A stretch of DNA of 64,000 nt from Anaerolineae bacterium (GCA_017303655.1 JAFLCE010000006.1:20376-84375); one strand, 5' to 3'; counted from the stretch's first letter, positions 7,902 through 17,175 are shown. Made by a program: numbers and translations. Notes: generated by a model from the sequence alone, not told the origin.

Positions 7902-9062
7902 TTACCCTTTTTTGATGATGCTTTTCCCATACTTATCTTGTAGTTGATCCACAACCTCCTGCAGTTTGCGGGACTTTTCGCTTCCTACGTCCCATAAGCT
8001 GAGTTGCCGCACTGGAGCTCCGATTCCGCTGACGCCGACTCCGATCAACCGCACAGGCTGATTCGGCTTGCGGACGGCTTTCATCAATTTGACGACGGCT
8101 TGGAAGATCTCTTCTTCATTATCGGTGGAGGTGGGCAGGGTGGTTTGACGTGTAATAGTGGTGAAGTCAGACCAGCGTAATTTTACTTTGACAGTCTTGC
8201 CAGCCAGATCATTTTTTCTCAATTGCCGCGCTACTTCTTTTGATTGTTCACGCAGGGTTTTTTCGAGAGTCTTCTCATCACTGACATCCACATTGTAGGT
8301 TGTTTCCTGGCTGATGGATTTGGTTTCGGACTCGGTACTGACGGGACGGTTATCAATACCATGTGCATGCTGCCATAAGTCGCGTCCGTTCTCGCCGAAG
8401 AGATTGACCAATTCTTTTTCGGGCCAGTTGGCAATGTCACCAATAGTATGGATGCCAAGCTCAGCGAGTCTTGCATTTGTTTTGGGTCCTACACCCCAGA
8501 GCATGTCCGCGGGGAGGGGTGATAAAAATTTAGCTTCTTCGCCCGTTGGTACAACTGTAAAGCCGAAAGGCGGTTCATTCTTCTTTTTGCTCGACTTCTT
8601 GCCAACTTCGGTGGCGATCTTTGCCACGAGTTTATTGGACGCAATGCCAACGCTCGAGGGGAGATTCAGCTCATTTCGTATGGACAGTTGCAAGTCGAGG
8701 GCGAGGCGGGGTTTATCCGCTTGAATGTCTGATATATCGAGAAAGGCTTCGTCGATGGAAATCTGTTCGACGAGGGGAGTCAGGCTGTGTAATTTTTCCA
8801 TCACCTTCTGAGAATATTCGCCATAGAGATGATGCCTGCCCGACACGATGATCAAATCTCTGCACAGTTTTATTGCGCGAGACATAGGCATGGCACTGCG
8901 AATGCCGAGTGCGCGTGCAGCATACGAACAGGATGCCACCACGCCGCGTTCATCGGGTTTGCCACCCACGGCAAAAGGCTTGCCGCGCAGTTGCGGATTT
9001 TGAATTTCTTCAACCGAACAATAGAAGGCGTCCAAATCAAGGTGTAGAATCGTGCGAGGCAT
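7902..9062 (-). CDS. dinB: DNA polymerase IV (Y family)
   Basis: 386-residue translesion polymerase. The palm motif LDLDAFYCSVEE starts at residue 6 and the second catalytic motif SIDEAFLDIS is near 100. Helix-hairpin-helix (LWGVGPKTNARLAELGIHTIGD) and little-finger domains follow. The frame is open to 9128, but the family starts at MPRTILHLDLDAF, so the ATG at 9060-9062 is chosen. TATAAT (9069-9074) lies six bases before this ATG, which implies a leaderless mRNA. No obvious LexA box is seen next to it. Confidence 0.95.
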   Translation of the reverse strand: MPRTILHLDLDAFYCSVEEIQNPQLRGKPFAVGGKPDERGVVASCSYAARALGIRSAMPMSRAIKLCRDLIIVSGRHHLYGEYSQKVMEKLHSLTPLVEQISIDEAFLDISDIQADKPRLALDLQLSIRNELNLPSSVGIASNKLVAKIATEVGKKSSKKKNEPPFGFTVVPTGEEAKFLSPLPADMLWGVGPKTNARLAELGIHTIGDIANWPEKELVNLFGENGRDLWQHAHGIDNRPVSTESETKSISQETTYNVDVSDEKTLEKTLREQSKEVARQLRKNDLAGKTVKVKLRWSDFTTITRQTTLPTSTDNEEEIFQAVVKLMKAVRKPNQPVRLIGVGVSGIGAPVRQLSLWDVGSEKSRKLQEVVDQLQDKYGKSIIKKG

Positions 9063-9068
9063 GCGCCC

Positions 9069-9074
9069 ATTATA
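9069..9074 (-). promoter_or_regulatory. -10 box of dinB, leaderless arrangement
   Basis: TATAAT on the minus strand, followed by GGGCGC and then the ATG of dinB. Transcription would begin at or within a base or two of the start codon. There is no Shine-Dalgarno sequence between them. Confidence 0.65.
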
Positions 9075-9146
9075 GTGCAGTCGATTTTGCGCCAAGAGAG
9101 ACGGAAAATAGGAAAAATTACCTACCATTTTGTTTTGATTTCATTA

Positions 9147-9175
9147 TTGAACAATTATTAAAGAAAAGTTATACT
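9147..9175 (+). promoter_or_regulatory. Sigma-70 type promoter of the secreted Ig-like protein
   Basis: TTGAAC (9147-9152), a 17-bp spacer and TATACT (9170-9175). This is the only good promoter in the divergent region and precedes the gene at 9254 by about 80 bp. Confidence 0.65.
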
Positions 9176-9253
9176 AGAAGAGCGTATAGTCAAAAGGGAA
9201 CTTCTCACCGAAATTTTACGTCCTAATCCCGAGTTGACTTGATGGAGGAAGAA

Positions 9254-11383
9254 ATGAGATCAGTTTTACGAATAGTATCCACATTGCTCTTGCTGGCGGT
9301 TTTATTGACCACCACGCCGGGAGCAACCCAACCTGCAAGTGCTGCGAGCTGTTATTGGGCGCAGTTCATTGCAGATGTTAGCATTCCAGATGGCACTACT
9401 TTTGCACCGAACACCGCCTTCAAAAAGACCTGGCGGATCAAGAATATTGGCACATGTGCCTGGAACAGCAATGATGTTTCATTGATCTTTGATAGCGGCG
9501 AAAAGATGGGCGCGCCTGCCTCTCTTGCCCTGCCGACCACCGTGAATCCCGGCGCAACCGTGGACATCACTGTGGACATGACCTCGCCAGCCAGTGCGGG
9601 TCATTACTTCGGGTATTGGAAATTCAAAAGCAATAGCGGCGGCAATTTTGGAATTGGCTCCACGGCTCAGAAATCTTTCTGGGTTGAGATCCGCGTGTCT
9701 TCTTCAACGACCAGTGCCGGATATGACTTTACTGCCAATGCTCCTTCTGCCACATGGTCGAGCGGAGCCGGTGCTTTAACCTTCCCCGGTACCGATGGCA
9801 ATGCCAACGGGTTTGCGATCAAACAAGATCAGCCCAAACTCGAAAGCGGCGTGACCTCGGCACAGGCGGGCTTGCTCTTTGCGCCCAATAATGTCACCAA
9901 TGGTTATGTCAAGGCGGTGTATCCTGCCTTCCGTGTTCAAACGGGTGACCGCTTCCAAGCGACCATCGGTTGTGAACAAGGCGCTACAAATTGTTACGTA
10001 GCGTATACCCTGTACTACAAGATCGGCAATGGAGCCGAGGTTACGCTGTGGACCTTCCGCGAAAAATATGAAGGTCTCACCTATAACGTTAACCTCGATC
10101 TGAGCCGACTCGCCAACCAGGATGTGACCTTTATTCTCGTCACCTCTGCTTATGGCACACCGATAGGTGACCGTGCCTTGTGGGTCAACCCAATCATTGC
10201 ACGAGCTGGCGGCTCCACTCCGCCGACGGCTGTTCCGCCGACTGTGACTGGTACTCCGCCTACACCGACTCCCACCAAGACAGGAATCGTCCAACCGAAT
10301 GCCTGTGACCGCGCTCAGTTCATCTCCGATGTCAGCGTGCCAGACGGCACCACATTTGCGCCCGGCATCGGTTTCAGCAAGACCTGGCGTTTGAAGAACG
10401 TCGGCACTTGTACCTGGACCAACTACAGCATCATCTTCGACACCGGCGAAAAGATGGGCGGACCAGACACCGCACTCATCCCAACCACCGTTGCTCCCGG
10501 TCAGACCGTGGATATCACTCTGCCGTTGACTTCTCCAACCACTGGCGGAACCTTCCGCGGATATTGGAAGTTGAAGAACAACACAGGCGTACCTTTTGGT
10601 ATTGGCTCCGCAGGGACAAAATCGTTCTGGGTTGAGATCAAAGTGAGCGGCACGGGCATCAACCCCGGCACTGCCACAAAGACCAATACTCCCGGAACAC
10701 CCTCCACGCCTGTTACTCCTGCCACGCCAGTAACGGGTACCAGTTACGACTTTGCCGCCAATGTTTGTGCCGCCAAGTGGTATAGCGGCGCGGGCGAACT
10801 TGCCTGCCCCGGCACGGATGGCGATGCAAAAGGCTTTGTCTTGATCGCCAATCCATCCAAGTTAGAAAATGGCACCATTGATGCTCGCACCGGTTTATTG
10901 ACAGTTCCGCAGAACATAAACAACGGCTATATTCAAGGCATCTATCCTAGCTACAAAGTCAAAGCCGGTGATAAATTCCGCGCGACCATTGGTTGTGAGA
11001 ATAACGCTACCAGTTGCTATGTGGTCTTCCGTCTGGATTACTCCGTCTCTGGAACGTCATCCGTCATCACATACTGGGCTTTCGTAGAGAAATACGAAGG
11101 CGGCGTATACAATGCTGAGATCGACCTTTCCTCTCTGGTCGGTCAGGATGTCAAATTTATCCTCACCGTGCTTGCCACAGGTCCCGCCGCGGGTGACCGC
11201 GCCTTGTGGACAGCACCGATCATCTACAACGCCTCCAGTTCATCTCCTGTTGTAACTGCCACGCCCACCAGTACCACCGCCGCAGCTTCAGCAACTCCCA
11301 CAGCAACTGGAACGACAGCCGCCGCCACGGAAACGCCAACGGCTACTGCCACACCGACCGCCACCAACACCGTTACACCCTAA
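9254..11383 (+). CDS. Secreted protein with two NBR1-type Ig-like modules
   Basis: 709 residues. A signal peptide (MRSVLRIVSTLLLLAVLL, cleavage near TQPASAA-S) is followed by an NBR1-like Ig domain (TTFAPNTAFKKTWRIKNIGT, GYWKFKSNSGGNFG), a beta-rich domain beginning YDFTANAPSATW, a Pro/Thr linker, then a second copy of both modules and a Thr/Ala/Pro-rich tail. The ATG at 9254 is chosen because GGAGG lies five bases before it. No anchor or sorting signal is visible at the C-terminus. Such Ig modules are common in exported Anaerolineae proteins and are thought to bind surfaces or partners. No catalytic domain is seen. Confidence 0.88.
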   Translation: MRSVLRIVSTLLLLAVLLTTTPGATQPASAASCYWAQFIADVSIPDGTTFAPNTAFKKTWRIKNIGTCAWNSNDVSLIFDSGEKMGAPASLALPTTVNPGATVDITVDMTSPASAGHYFGYWKFKSNSGGNFGIGSTAQKSFWVEIRVSSSTTSAGYDFTANAPSATWSSGAGALTFPGTDGNANGFAIKQDQPKLESGVTSAQAGLLFAPNNVTNGYVKAVYPAFRVQTGDRFQATIGCEQGATNCYVAYTLYYKIGNGAEVTLWTFREKYEGLTYNVNLDLSRLANQDVTFILVTSAYGTPIGDRALWVNPIIARAGGSTPPTAVPPTVTGTPPTPTPTKTGIVQPNACDRAQFISDVSVPDGTTFAPGIGFSKTWRLKNVGTCTWTNYSIIFDTGEKMGGPDTALIPTTVAPGQTVDITLPLTSPTTGGTFRGYWKLKNNTGVPFGIGSAGTKSFWVEIKVSGTGINPGTATKTNTPGTPSTPVTPATPVTGTSYDFAANVCAAKWYSGAGELACPGTDGDAKGFVLIANPSKLENGTIDARTGLLTVPQNINNGYIQGIYPSYKVKAGDKFRATIGCENNATSCYVVFRLDYSVSGTSSVITYWAFVEKYEGGVYNAEIDLSSLVGQDVKFILTVLATGPAAGDRALWTAPIIYNASSSSPVVTATPTSTTAAASATPTATGTTAAATETPTATATPTATNTVTP

Positions 11384-11395
11384 GTAAGTTTGTAA

Positions 11396-11434
11396 AAAAA
11401 GTTCCCGTTGTCCGAGTGGCAGCGGGAACTTTTT
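11396..11434 (+). terminator. Rho-independent terminator
   Basis: AAAGTTCCCG pairs with CGGGAACTTT around a GC-containing loop and runs into TTTTT. It ends the gene at 9254-11383. Confidence 0.9.
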
Positions 11435-11472
11435 AATTACCACCCCGTCCTATTTTTGGAAAAGGAGACTCT

Positions 11473-12681
11473 ATGAAACGAATCTTCATTTTGGCCTTAC
11501 TCTTCTTAACGGCTTGTTCTTCGCCTCAGCCTACTCCCGCCTCACTCTTTGACCTGTCACCTGAATCGCCTACCCAGGCTTTGGGAACTACGCCCGAAGC
11601 GCTCAATCCCACACTTCAGGCAGTGATGCCACCACCAACTTCTGTGCCAGGCTCCACTGTTGAGACAGGTGAGTTGTACTTCTTTCTGCAACCGCGCCAA
11701 CCGGGTGGCGTGATCGAGTTGGTAAAAGTCTCTGCCGCTTGTATTACAGACCCCATCAATTGCCCGTCCTTGGAACGGATCTCCGTTCCGTTCGCATTTA
11801 ACTACACCATCAATGCGCTTGCCTGGTCACCCGATGGGAAGTATGCCGCTTTTTCGTACTCAGCCAACCCAAACGGCACGCCGACTCAATTATGGCTGTT
11901 CGATGCCAATGCAAAGACTTGGAAAGCCCTGGCAGAATTCCCGTATATTGACCCGCCCTTCTGGTCACCTGATGGAGCTTGGATTGCCTTCCGCACCCAA
12001 AATGGAGTCGGTGGCGAAGAGGTCTTTATTATCCGCCCAGACGGCGGCGAGTTAAAAAACATAGCAGCCGATTTACCAGTGGAAGGTCGCCCATACATCA
12101 TGGATGGTTGGTATACCGAGAATGTCATCATGCGTTCTGCTTTGCCGGGTGCGGCTGGGAACATTTACCTCGTCCGCGCCGCAAATGGACAGTCTCGCCC
12201 GATGTTCGAGACTTTGCTCACTAAAGCACAATTCATCGCCTCGCCAGATGCTGGGTTCTTTGCCTACGACGAGTACGACTACACCTCGCAAAATCATTTT
12301 CTAAAAGTGATGGAGCCAGATGGTGCGAACGCCGTGACCATTGCCCAATTTGTGGGCGGTTCGATTTACCCCATGCTCTGGTCTCCAGATAGCCGCCTGA
12401 TCGCGTTCAATTATTATGGCAATATAACCAGTGGCAACCCCGCCGCAGAAGTATTCATCATTCCCCGTACAGGTGGTGAATTGAAGTCGGTTTATAAAGG
12501 TAGCACAGTTGGGCGTTTGCTATTTTCCCCGAATGGCAAATATCTTCTTATTGAAGAAACAACCTCCGCTTCCGGCGGTCACTTGTTCCTGGTGGATCTG
12601 GCAACATCAGTCGTCAGCATTTTACAAGCCCCGGGTCTTTCAACTGATTTTGATTGGTACGCCCCATCGTGGAGACCCTAA
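11473..12681 (+). CDS. Lipoprotein with TolB/PD40-like beta-propeller
   Basis: 402 residues. The N-terminus MKRIFILALLFLTACSS carries a lipobox (LTAC), so the protein is a lipid-anchored exported protein. A Pro/Thr-rich stretch (about 18-60) is followed by WD40-like repeats of the PD40/TolB type: LAWSPDGKYAAFSY, PFWSPDGAWIAFRT, LWSPDSRLIAFNYY and LFSPNGKYLLIEE. AAAGGAGACTCT precedes the ATG. Such propellers usually scaffold protein interactions. The partner is unknown. Confidence 0.88.
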   Translation: MKRIFILALLFLTACSSPQPTPASLFDLSPESPTQALGTTPEALNPTLQAVMPPPTSVPGSTVETGELYFFLQPRQPGGVIELVKVSAACITDPINCPSLERISVPFAFNYTINALAWSPDGKYAAFSYSANPNGTPTQLWLFDANAKTWKALAEFPYIDPPFWSPDGAWIAFRTQNGVGGEEVFIIRPDGGELKNIAADLPVEGRPYIMDGWYTENVIMRSALPGAAGNIYLVRAANGQSRPMFETLLTKAQFIASPDAGFFAYDEYDYTSQNHFLKVMEPDGANAVTIAQFVGGSIYPMLWSPDSRLIAFNYYGNITSGNPAAEVFIIPRTGGELKSVYKGSTVGRLLFSPNGKYLLIEETTSASGGHLFLVDLATSVVSILQAPGLSTDFDWYAPSWRP

Positions 12682-12682
12682 C

Positions 12683-13066
12683 CTACATTTTCTCCACCCA
12701 TTCAGTTCGCCATTCAGGCGCTGAGAATGGTTCGGGCCAGAACTCAACCTGCTTCCATATCTTCCCATCGCGGATGGTGGAGAAAGTAATGACCCGGTCG
12801 CTCAAGGTTCCATCGGTGACGGAAACATCGGTCACTACTTCATCTCCATCGGCTACGATGGAATTAATCGTGAAGTGCCATGTTCCCTGGGTGGGGTAGG
12901 CGGTATTGAGTTTGGCAAAGTTTTCGCGTCCGCGAATGCGTTCACCCGATTGAACCCATTCCAATACGAAGTCATCGTGCAAGAGTTGAGCAACAGCGTA
13001 AAAGTCGTTGCTCTCCATGGTTTGCCAGAATTGCTCAATCAATTTTTTGGGTTTCATTTTATTCAC
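12683..13066 (-). CDS. Nuclear transport factor 2 (SnoaL-like) family protein
   Basis: 127-residue NTF2-like protein: LIEQFWQTMESNDFYAVAQLLHDDFVLEW and ENFAKLNTAYP, with a hydrophobic pocket-lining second half (TFSTIRDGKIWKQVEFW). Family members are small enzymes or ligand-binding proteins. No catalytic assignment can be made. It overlaps the ACT-domain gene by 8 bp and ends an operon of five genes. Confidence 0.85.
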   Translation of the reverse strand: MNKMKPKKLIEQFWQTMESNDFYAVAQLLHDDFVLEWVQSGERIRGRENFAKLNTAYPTQGTWHFTINSIVADGDEVVTDVSVTDGTLSDRVITFSTIRDGKIWKQVEFWPEPFSAPEWRTEWVEKM

Positions 13067-13454
13067 CAGTCAGTTTATTCAAAACTTGCAATGCTCGGGT
13101 TCCATCTTTTATAGGTACAAAGATATGGTCATGATAATAGGCAGCGACAACATTGCAACTGATGTTTGCTTCAGTCAACGCTTTTGAAACGGCGGCGGTC
13201 AAGCCTACCGCTTCTAAAGACGAATGAACCGTCAACGTAATCCATGCACAAACAGTTGAATAAGGCAAAGAGGCTTCCTCTGCAGTGAGTTTTGGGAGGA
13301 TGACGGTCACGCCTTCTTTTTCGTGAAATATTCCGATCGGCGCGAGCTTAACGGCTTGCTCCCATGAAGTGGCAAGGCAATAAACATATTCGCCTGTATG
13401 TAGTTCTGGTTTCATGTCTTTCAATAGTTTGGCAAGCTCGGTTTCGCCGGTCAT
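13059..13454 (-). CDS. ACT domain-containing protein
   Basis: 131 residues with a C-terminal ACT-like fold (about 65-128): AWITLTVHSSLEAVGLTAAVSKALTEANIS and YYHDHIFVPIKDGTRALQVL. Stand-alone ACT proteins of this type are thought to bind amino acids, but no function is shown. Gene ends overlap both neighbours (4 bp and 8 bp), so it is translated as part of the operon. Confidence 0.83.
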   Translation of the reverse strand: MTGETELAKLLKDMKPELHTGEYVYCLATSWEQAVKLAPIGIFHEKEGVTVILPKLTAEEASLPYSTVCAWITLTVHSSLEAVGLTAAVSKALTEANISCNVVAAYYHDHIFVPIKDGTRALQVLNKLTGE

Positions 13455-14440
13455 TTTCGTTTTACATCTAGAATGGCAATCTTCGTGGAATGATTGAACG
13501 GAGCCGGGTCCGTAATCGGCTTGCCAACTCGATTCATACCAATGAAATCTTCTGGCACGGGGATCAATTCACGCAGGCTTAGGTAGCCATCTTTGCATAA
13601 TGTTTTCAAGGTATCCATATATTCAGCGCCTGTGAGAAACACAGCATTATTGATCGCAATGAGAGTCCCGCCGTCGTTGATCAGCGGGCGGACTTTATTG
13701 ATAAGTCGCTCGCTTTCATGCTCCAGGTCCACTTTGCCGCGCGAGGTGGCAGAGAAGAATGGCGGGTCAATAATGACGCAATCAAATGTCTGTTTGCCGG
13801 TTTTGAAGCGCGCGATCACGGGGAAGAAATCTTGCGCAATAAAATTTTGTTTTTGAATGGGGAAGCCATTAATCGAATAGGAATCTTTTGCCAGATTCAA
13901 GAATTGGCGATTTAAATCGGTTTGGATCACCTGCGTCGCGCCGCCTGCAAGTGCAGCTACGCCCAAACTGCCGGTGTATGCAAATGTATTAAGCACAGAT
14001 TTTCCGCGCATGTTTTCGATGAGCCACTTGCGCAGGTGACTGGTATCGAGATAAAAACTTGCGTCGCGGTTCATGGTCAGGTCAATGGCGTACCAGACAC
14101 CATGTTCCTTGATCTTACGGTCGGGGGAATTGCCAAAGACCACCACGCCGCGCTTTTCTTCCTGGGTGAGTCCATTGCGGGTTTTGAGAAGCCCGGCTCG
14201 CAGCCAGGGCAGGGAGTTTCTAACGTGCTCCACCACTTCATGAATGAGGTCTAGGTCAGGAGTTTCGGAGTAATCGTGAATGACCAGGGTCTGACCGTAC
14301 ACATCTAATACTAGGTTGGGGTAGCCTTCGTAGAAACCGTTGAAGAGGCGAAACGCTCCTTCGTGGCCAGATCCGTTCAAGGTCGGGCGTGAAGCGAGGG
14401 CTTGGTCAAGCAATGGGCGCAAAGCATCAAATGTCATCAT
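13451..14440 (-). CDS. Class I SAM-dependent methyltransferase (RlmI/RlmL-like)
   Basis: 329 residues. The N-terminal region has FRLFNGFYEGYPNLVLDVYG, as in the PUA-linked RlmI group. The SAM fold has VLNTFAYTGSLGVAALAGGA and the catalytic-type motif VIIDPPFFS. Rlm-type members methylate 23S rRNA cytosines. This protein lacks an obvious full PUA domain, so the target is not certain. It follows the response regulator by 13 bp. There are two adjacent ATGs, and the second (14437) is equally possible. Confidence 0.85.
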   Translation of the reverse strand: MMTFDALRPLLDQALASRPTLNGSGHEGAFRLFNGFYEGYPNLVLDVYGQTLVIHDYSETPDLDLIHEVVEHVRNSLPWLRAGLLKTRNGLTQEEKRGVVVFGNSPDRKIKEHGVWYAIDLTMNRDASFYLDTSHLRKWLIENMRGKSVLNTFAYTGSLGVAALAGGATQVIQTDLNRQFLNLAKDSYSINGFPIQKQNFIAQDFFPVIARFKTGKQTFDCVIIDPPFFSATSRGKVDLEHESERLINKVRPLINDGGTLIAINNAVFLTGAEYMDTLKTLCKDGYLSLRELIPVPEDFIGMNRVGKPITDPAPFNHSTKIAILDVKRK

Positions 14441-14453
14441 TTTTTATGGGAAT

Positions 14454-14837
14454 TTACTTTTGAAAGGTAAGTCGTTTGGCAAGTTGATCGAGTTGATCGA
14501 CGCTGATGGGTTTGGAAAGCACCAGCAGGTTTTGGCTTTCAATCTCGCTTTGAGAAAGTTCCACTGCCTGAGATGGGTCCGCTGTGACGATCAGGACCCA
14601 GGTTTCGGCGGTGGCAGGGTTATTGCGCAGGGCACGAAAAATTTCAATACCCGAGTAATTTGGTAGATTGAGGTCAAGCACAATCAGGTCGGGAGTCATT
14701 TCTTTGAGGGCATTCATGGCGCTCTGCCCTTCGTAAAATGTTTCCACTTGCAAGCCGGAACTGCGTAGGGCGTCTGAATAGATTTCTGAAAGAAAGAGAT
14801 CATCTTCGACGACGGCAGCGAGGGGCGGGTTATGCAT
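14454..14837 (-). CDS. Single-domain response regulator
   Basis: 127-residue receiver domain with no output domain. The acidic pocket is VVEDDLF, the phospho-acceptor Asp is in LIVLDLNLPNYSG (about residue 54), the Thr/Ser position is LIVTADP and the conserved Lys is in LSKPISVDQL. It overlaps the histidine kinase gene by 8 bp and is almost certainly its partner. It probably acts by protein contact rather than on DNA. Confidence 0.92.
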   Translation of the reverse strand: MHNPPLAAVVEDDLFLSEIYSDALRSSGLQVETFYEGQSAMNALKEMTPDLIVLDLNLPNYSGIEIFRALRNNPATAETWVLIVTADPSQAVELSQSEIESQNLLVLSKPISVDQLDQLAKRLTFQK

Positions 14838-16623
14838 GCTGAGATTCCAATTCTGTGATGAGTGGCAGGGTGATGGTGAAGGTGGTGCCTTTGCCTACTT
14901 CGCTTTCGAGTTGCACGTCACCACCCATTAAGTTAATTAACTGTTTGGTGATGGAAAGACCCAACCCGTATCCTTTGCGCAGGACTCTGGCGGCTTCGGG
15001 TAATTGTTTGAAGGGTTCAAAAACGGTTTTCTGTGCTTCGGGTGGAATGCCGGGACCTGTATCCGTAATTTGCATGGACCATGTTGTTTGAGTTGGCATA
15101 AAGATGCGAACGGTCACGGAACCTTCTTCGGTGAATTTTACGGCGTTGCTGATCAGGTTGACAAGGATTTGTTTGAGGCGCTGACTATCTCCCACAATGG
15201 ATGTAGGAAATTCTTCTGAAATGCTGAAATGAAATTGGAGTTTCTTTGCTTCTGCCAAAACACTAAGCTGGGCGCAGGTTTTCCCGAATACTTCTCTCGG
15301 CTCGAATTGTGCATTAGACAGTTTGAGCCTGCCGCTATCCAGTTGTGCCTGATCGAGTAGTTCTGAAACCAGTCCATCGAGATAATGAGTGCTGTCTTTG
15401 ATGCGGTGCAAGACGCTGAATTGTTTTTCTGTCAGTTCTCCGTATGATTTACGGATCAACAGGTCGGCATACCCGAGAATGATGCCTAGTGGGGTTCTTA
15501 ACTCATGGCTGACGTTTGCCAGCAGTTGACCTTTGAAGGTATTGGCGTGCATGGCTTCATCGCGAGCGATTGCCAGTGCGGATTCGTTTTCCTTGAGGTC
15601 GGTTACATCTCGCAGGGTGACGATATGCCCGTAGTTGCGTGTGGGTGATACCCGTAAGGTGCTTACGAACAGGTCAAGCCAGCGCATTGGTTTGCCGGTG
15701 TTTTGAATCACGATGTCTTTATGATAGCCGTGAGTCTTTAGAGCAGTTTCACTTAATTGAAACCATGATTGAAACGTGGTTTGAAAGGGTTTTCCAATGA
15801 CTTGTTGGGGATGAAGTTCGAAGAGGTCGCAAGCGGCGGGGTTAACGTCTATGAGGCGCAGGTCTGCATCGAGGACGATGACGGCGTCGGTGATGCTCTC
15901 AAAGACTGCGCGATGTGCCACGGGGACAAGGTCGAGCAGGCGATAACGCAGAAAGCCCCAGCCGAGGATCAAGATCGAGACGGAGAACATGACCGGGGTA
16001 ATGTCGATGCGGATGGGCATCAGCCCGGCTATGACGATGCCATTCGATATCCAAGGCAGGACGATGGCTGTAATGTTGATCACGATCTGTGAGCGATAGA
16101 CTTCGCGTTTGTCCCAGTATTCGCGCAGGAGAAAATAAGTGGCAAAAACTAGAATGCCATAAATGTATATAGCATGCAGCCAGAACCACCAGCCAAGCGG
16201 ATTCCAGATCAAGACCAGCCCAAAGACGGGTTCTTTCCGCATGGATATTTCTGTAAAAAACCAATGGTGATATGCGTCTGTCCAAAGCACACCAAGAGTG
16301 AGAATGGGAAAGATCAACGCGAGCAGGATGTTCTTCTTCGTTAACCAGTTTGAGCGCCCAGAGTATGCGAGAGCGAATGCCGTCCATGAAAGTGGGACGC
16401 CGATCACACCGAAATAGCCGATCTTTACAGCAAGGGTCTTTACTGCCAGGTTGGTGCTGCCCAACTCAAAAATATAGCTGAGTGCCCAGAGTGCCGCGAA
16501 AAAACACATGGCGATAAATGGCGCTGCTGCAATGTGCCGCCGAAAGCGGAGGGCATAAATGCCCATCAGGATCGTCAGGATAACTGAGGCGATATAGGGA
16601 TAAAGGAAGGGAGTAGACTGCAT
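14830..16623 (-). CDS. Sensor histidine kinase with N-terminal 7TM domain, PAS, HisKA, HATPase
   Basis: About 597 residues. Seven membrane spans fill roughly residues 1-230 (histidine-kinase 7TM sensor type). A PAS domain follows (DAVIVLDADLRLIDVNPAA), then HisKA with LANVSHELRTPLGIILGY, and HATPase with NLISNAVKFTEEG, DTGPGIPPE and GYGLGLSITK. The ATG at 16630-16632 lies inside a TATAAT box (16631-16636), so the next in-frame ATG, 16621-16623, is the likely start and the mRNA would be leaderless. The membrane domain suggests sensing of a small or lipophilic ligand. It is co-transcribed with its response regulator. Confidence 0.9.
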   Translation of the reverse strand: MQSTPFLYPYIASVILTILMGIYALRFRRHIAAAPFIAMCFFAALWALSYIFELGSTNLAVKTLAVKIGYFGVIGVPLSWTAFALAYSGRSNWLTKKNILLALIFPILTLGVLWTDAYHHWFFTEISMRKEPVFGLVLIWNPLGWWFWLHAIYIYGILVFATYFLLREYWDKREVYRSQIVINITAIVLPWISNGIVIAGLMPIRIDITPVMFSVSILILGWGFLRYRLLDLVPVAHRAVFESITDAVIVLDADLRLIDVNPAACDLFELHPQQVIGKPFQTTFQSWFQLSETALKTHGYHKDIVIQNTGKPMRWLDLFVSTLRVSPTRNYGHIVTLRDVTDLKENESALAIARDEAMHANTFKGQLLANVSHELRTPLGIILGYADLLIRKSYGELTEKQFSVLHRIKDSTHYLDGLVSELLDQAQLDSGRLKLSNAQFEPREVFGKTCAQLSVLAEAKKLQFHFSISEEFPTSIVGDSQRLKQILVNLISNAVKFTEEGSVTVRIFMPTQTTWSMQITDTGPGIPPEAQKTVFEPFKQLPEAARVLRKGYGLGLSITKQLINLMGGDVQLESEVGKGTTFTITLPLITELESQHA

Positions 16624-16630
16624 TGCAGTC

Positions 16631-16636
16631 ATTATA
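16631..16636 (-). promoter_or_regulatory. -10 box of the 7TM histidine kinase operon
   Basis: TATAAT on the minus strand, seven bases before the ATG at 16623. It overlaps the upstream ATG and so rules that ATG out as the start of a transcript made here. Confidence 0.6.
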
Positions 16637-16721
16637 CAACGTGATACGGTTCTAGCTGAATTGCGAGACCATTATGATGATTTCATTATTGTTGGGGATG
16701 AGATGTACCCCTACGGATGTT

Positions 16722-16940
16722 TCACCCTGCCTGCTTGATGTTTTTTGGATTAAATACCGAGATCTCGACCATGCGTAGAATTGCCTGTGCATCCGCGTCT
16801 AGCCGTACCCAGTAAAAGCTGCGATGCTGTGAATATGGCTCGATCCGCATGACGGTGCCGGTGTACCAACCTTCACGTTCCCCAAACTTTTCGTCTAGGT
16901 ACACTTGCACTCGCTCTCCAACTTGATAAGTATCCGCCAT
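16722..16940 (-). CDS. Small SH3-like hypothetical protein
   Basis: 72 residues starting MADTYQVGERVQVYLD. The pattern VGERVQVYLDEK...GWYTGTVMRIEPY...FYWVRLD looks like a single SH3/Tudor-like barrel. The start at 16940 forms a TAATG junction with the stop of the preceding gene, so the two are coupled. The frame is open to 17012, but the extension lies inside that gene. The function is unknown. Confidence 0.7.
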   Translation of the reverse strand: MADTYQVGERVQVYLDEKFGEREGWYTGTVMRIEPYSQHRSFYWVRLDADAQAILRMVEISVFNPKNIKQAG

Positions 16941-17125
16941 TATTTTTTGCGGGAGGCGAACCAGAACAACCCGGCTCCAACCGCGGCGGTGATGGCTCCA
17001 TTGATCGCCCATTGAGGGTCGCCGGTCATAAAGCTGCCGGGGAGGATGTTAACCCCTTGCAAGATCCAAATGATTCCGGCGGCGATTAGTAAACTGGCAA
17101 ATATCTTCAAAACAGTATTTAGCAT
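16940..17125 (-). CDS. Small two-span membrane protein
   Basis: 61 residues: MLNTVLKIFASLLIAAGIIW (first span), a short loop with GSFMTGDPQWAING and a second span ending FWFASRKK. GAGGA lies five bases before the ATG at 17125. The frame continues upstream to 17335, but that part lies over a terminator and the next gene, so it is rejected. The function is unknown. Confidence 0.75.
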   Translation of the reverse strand: MLNTVLKIFASLLIAAGIIWILQGVNILPGSFMTGDPQWAINGAITAAVGAGLFWFASRKK

Positions 17126-17146
17126 AATAGTCCTCGTTTGATTTAT

Positions 17147-17175
17147 AAAACTCCCTGCCGCTGGGGCAGGGAGTT
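17147..17175 (-). terminator. Terminator of the LysM protein gene
   Basis: AACTCCCTGCC pairs with GGCAGGGAGTT, followed on the minus strand by TTTTATAAAT. It separates the LysM gene from the two small genes. Confidence 0.75.

Noticed and set aside
16630-16632. First ATG of the 7TM histidine kinase as the start
   Set aside because: It lies inside the TATAAT box of the only visible promoter, and the next ATG is correctly spaced for a leaderless mRNA.
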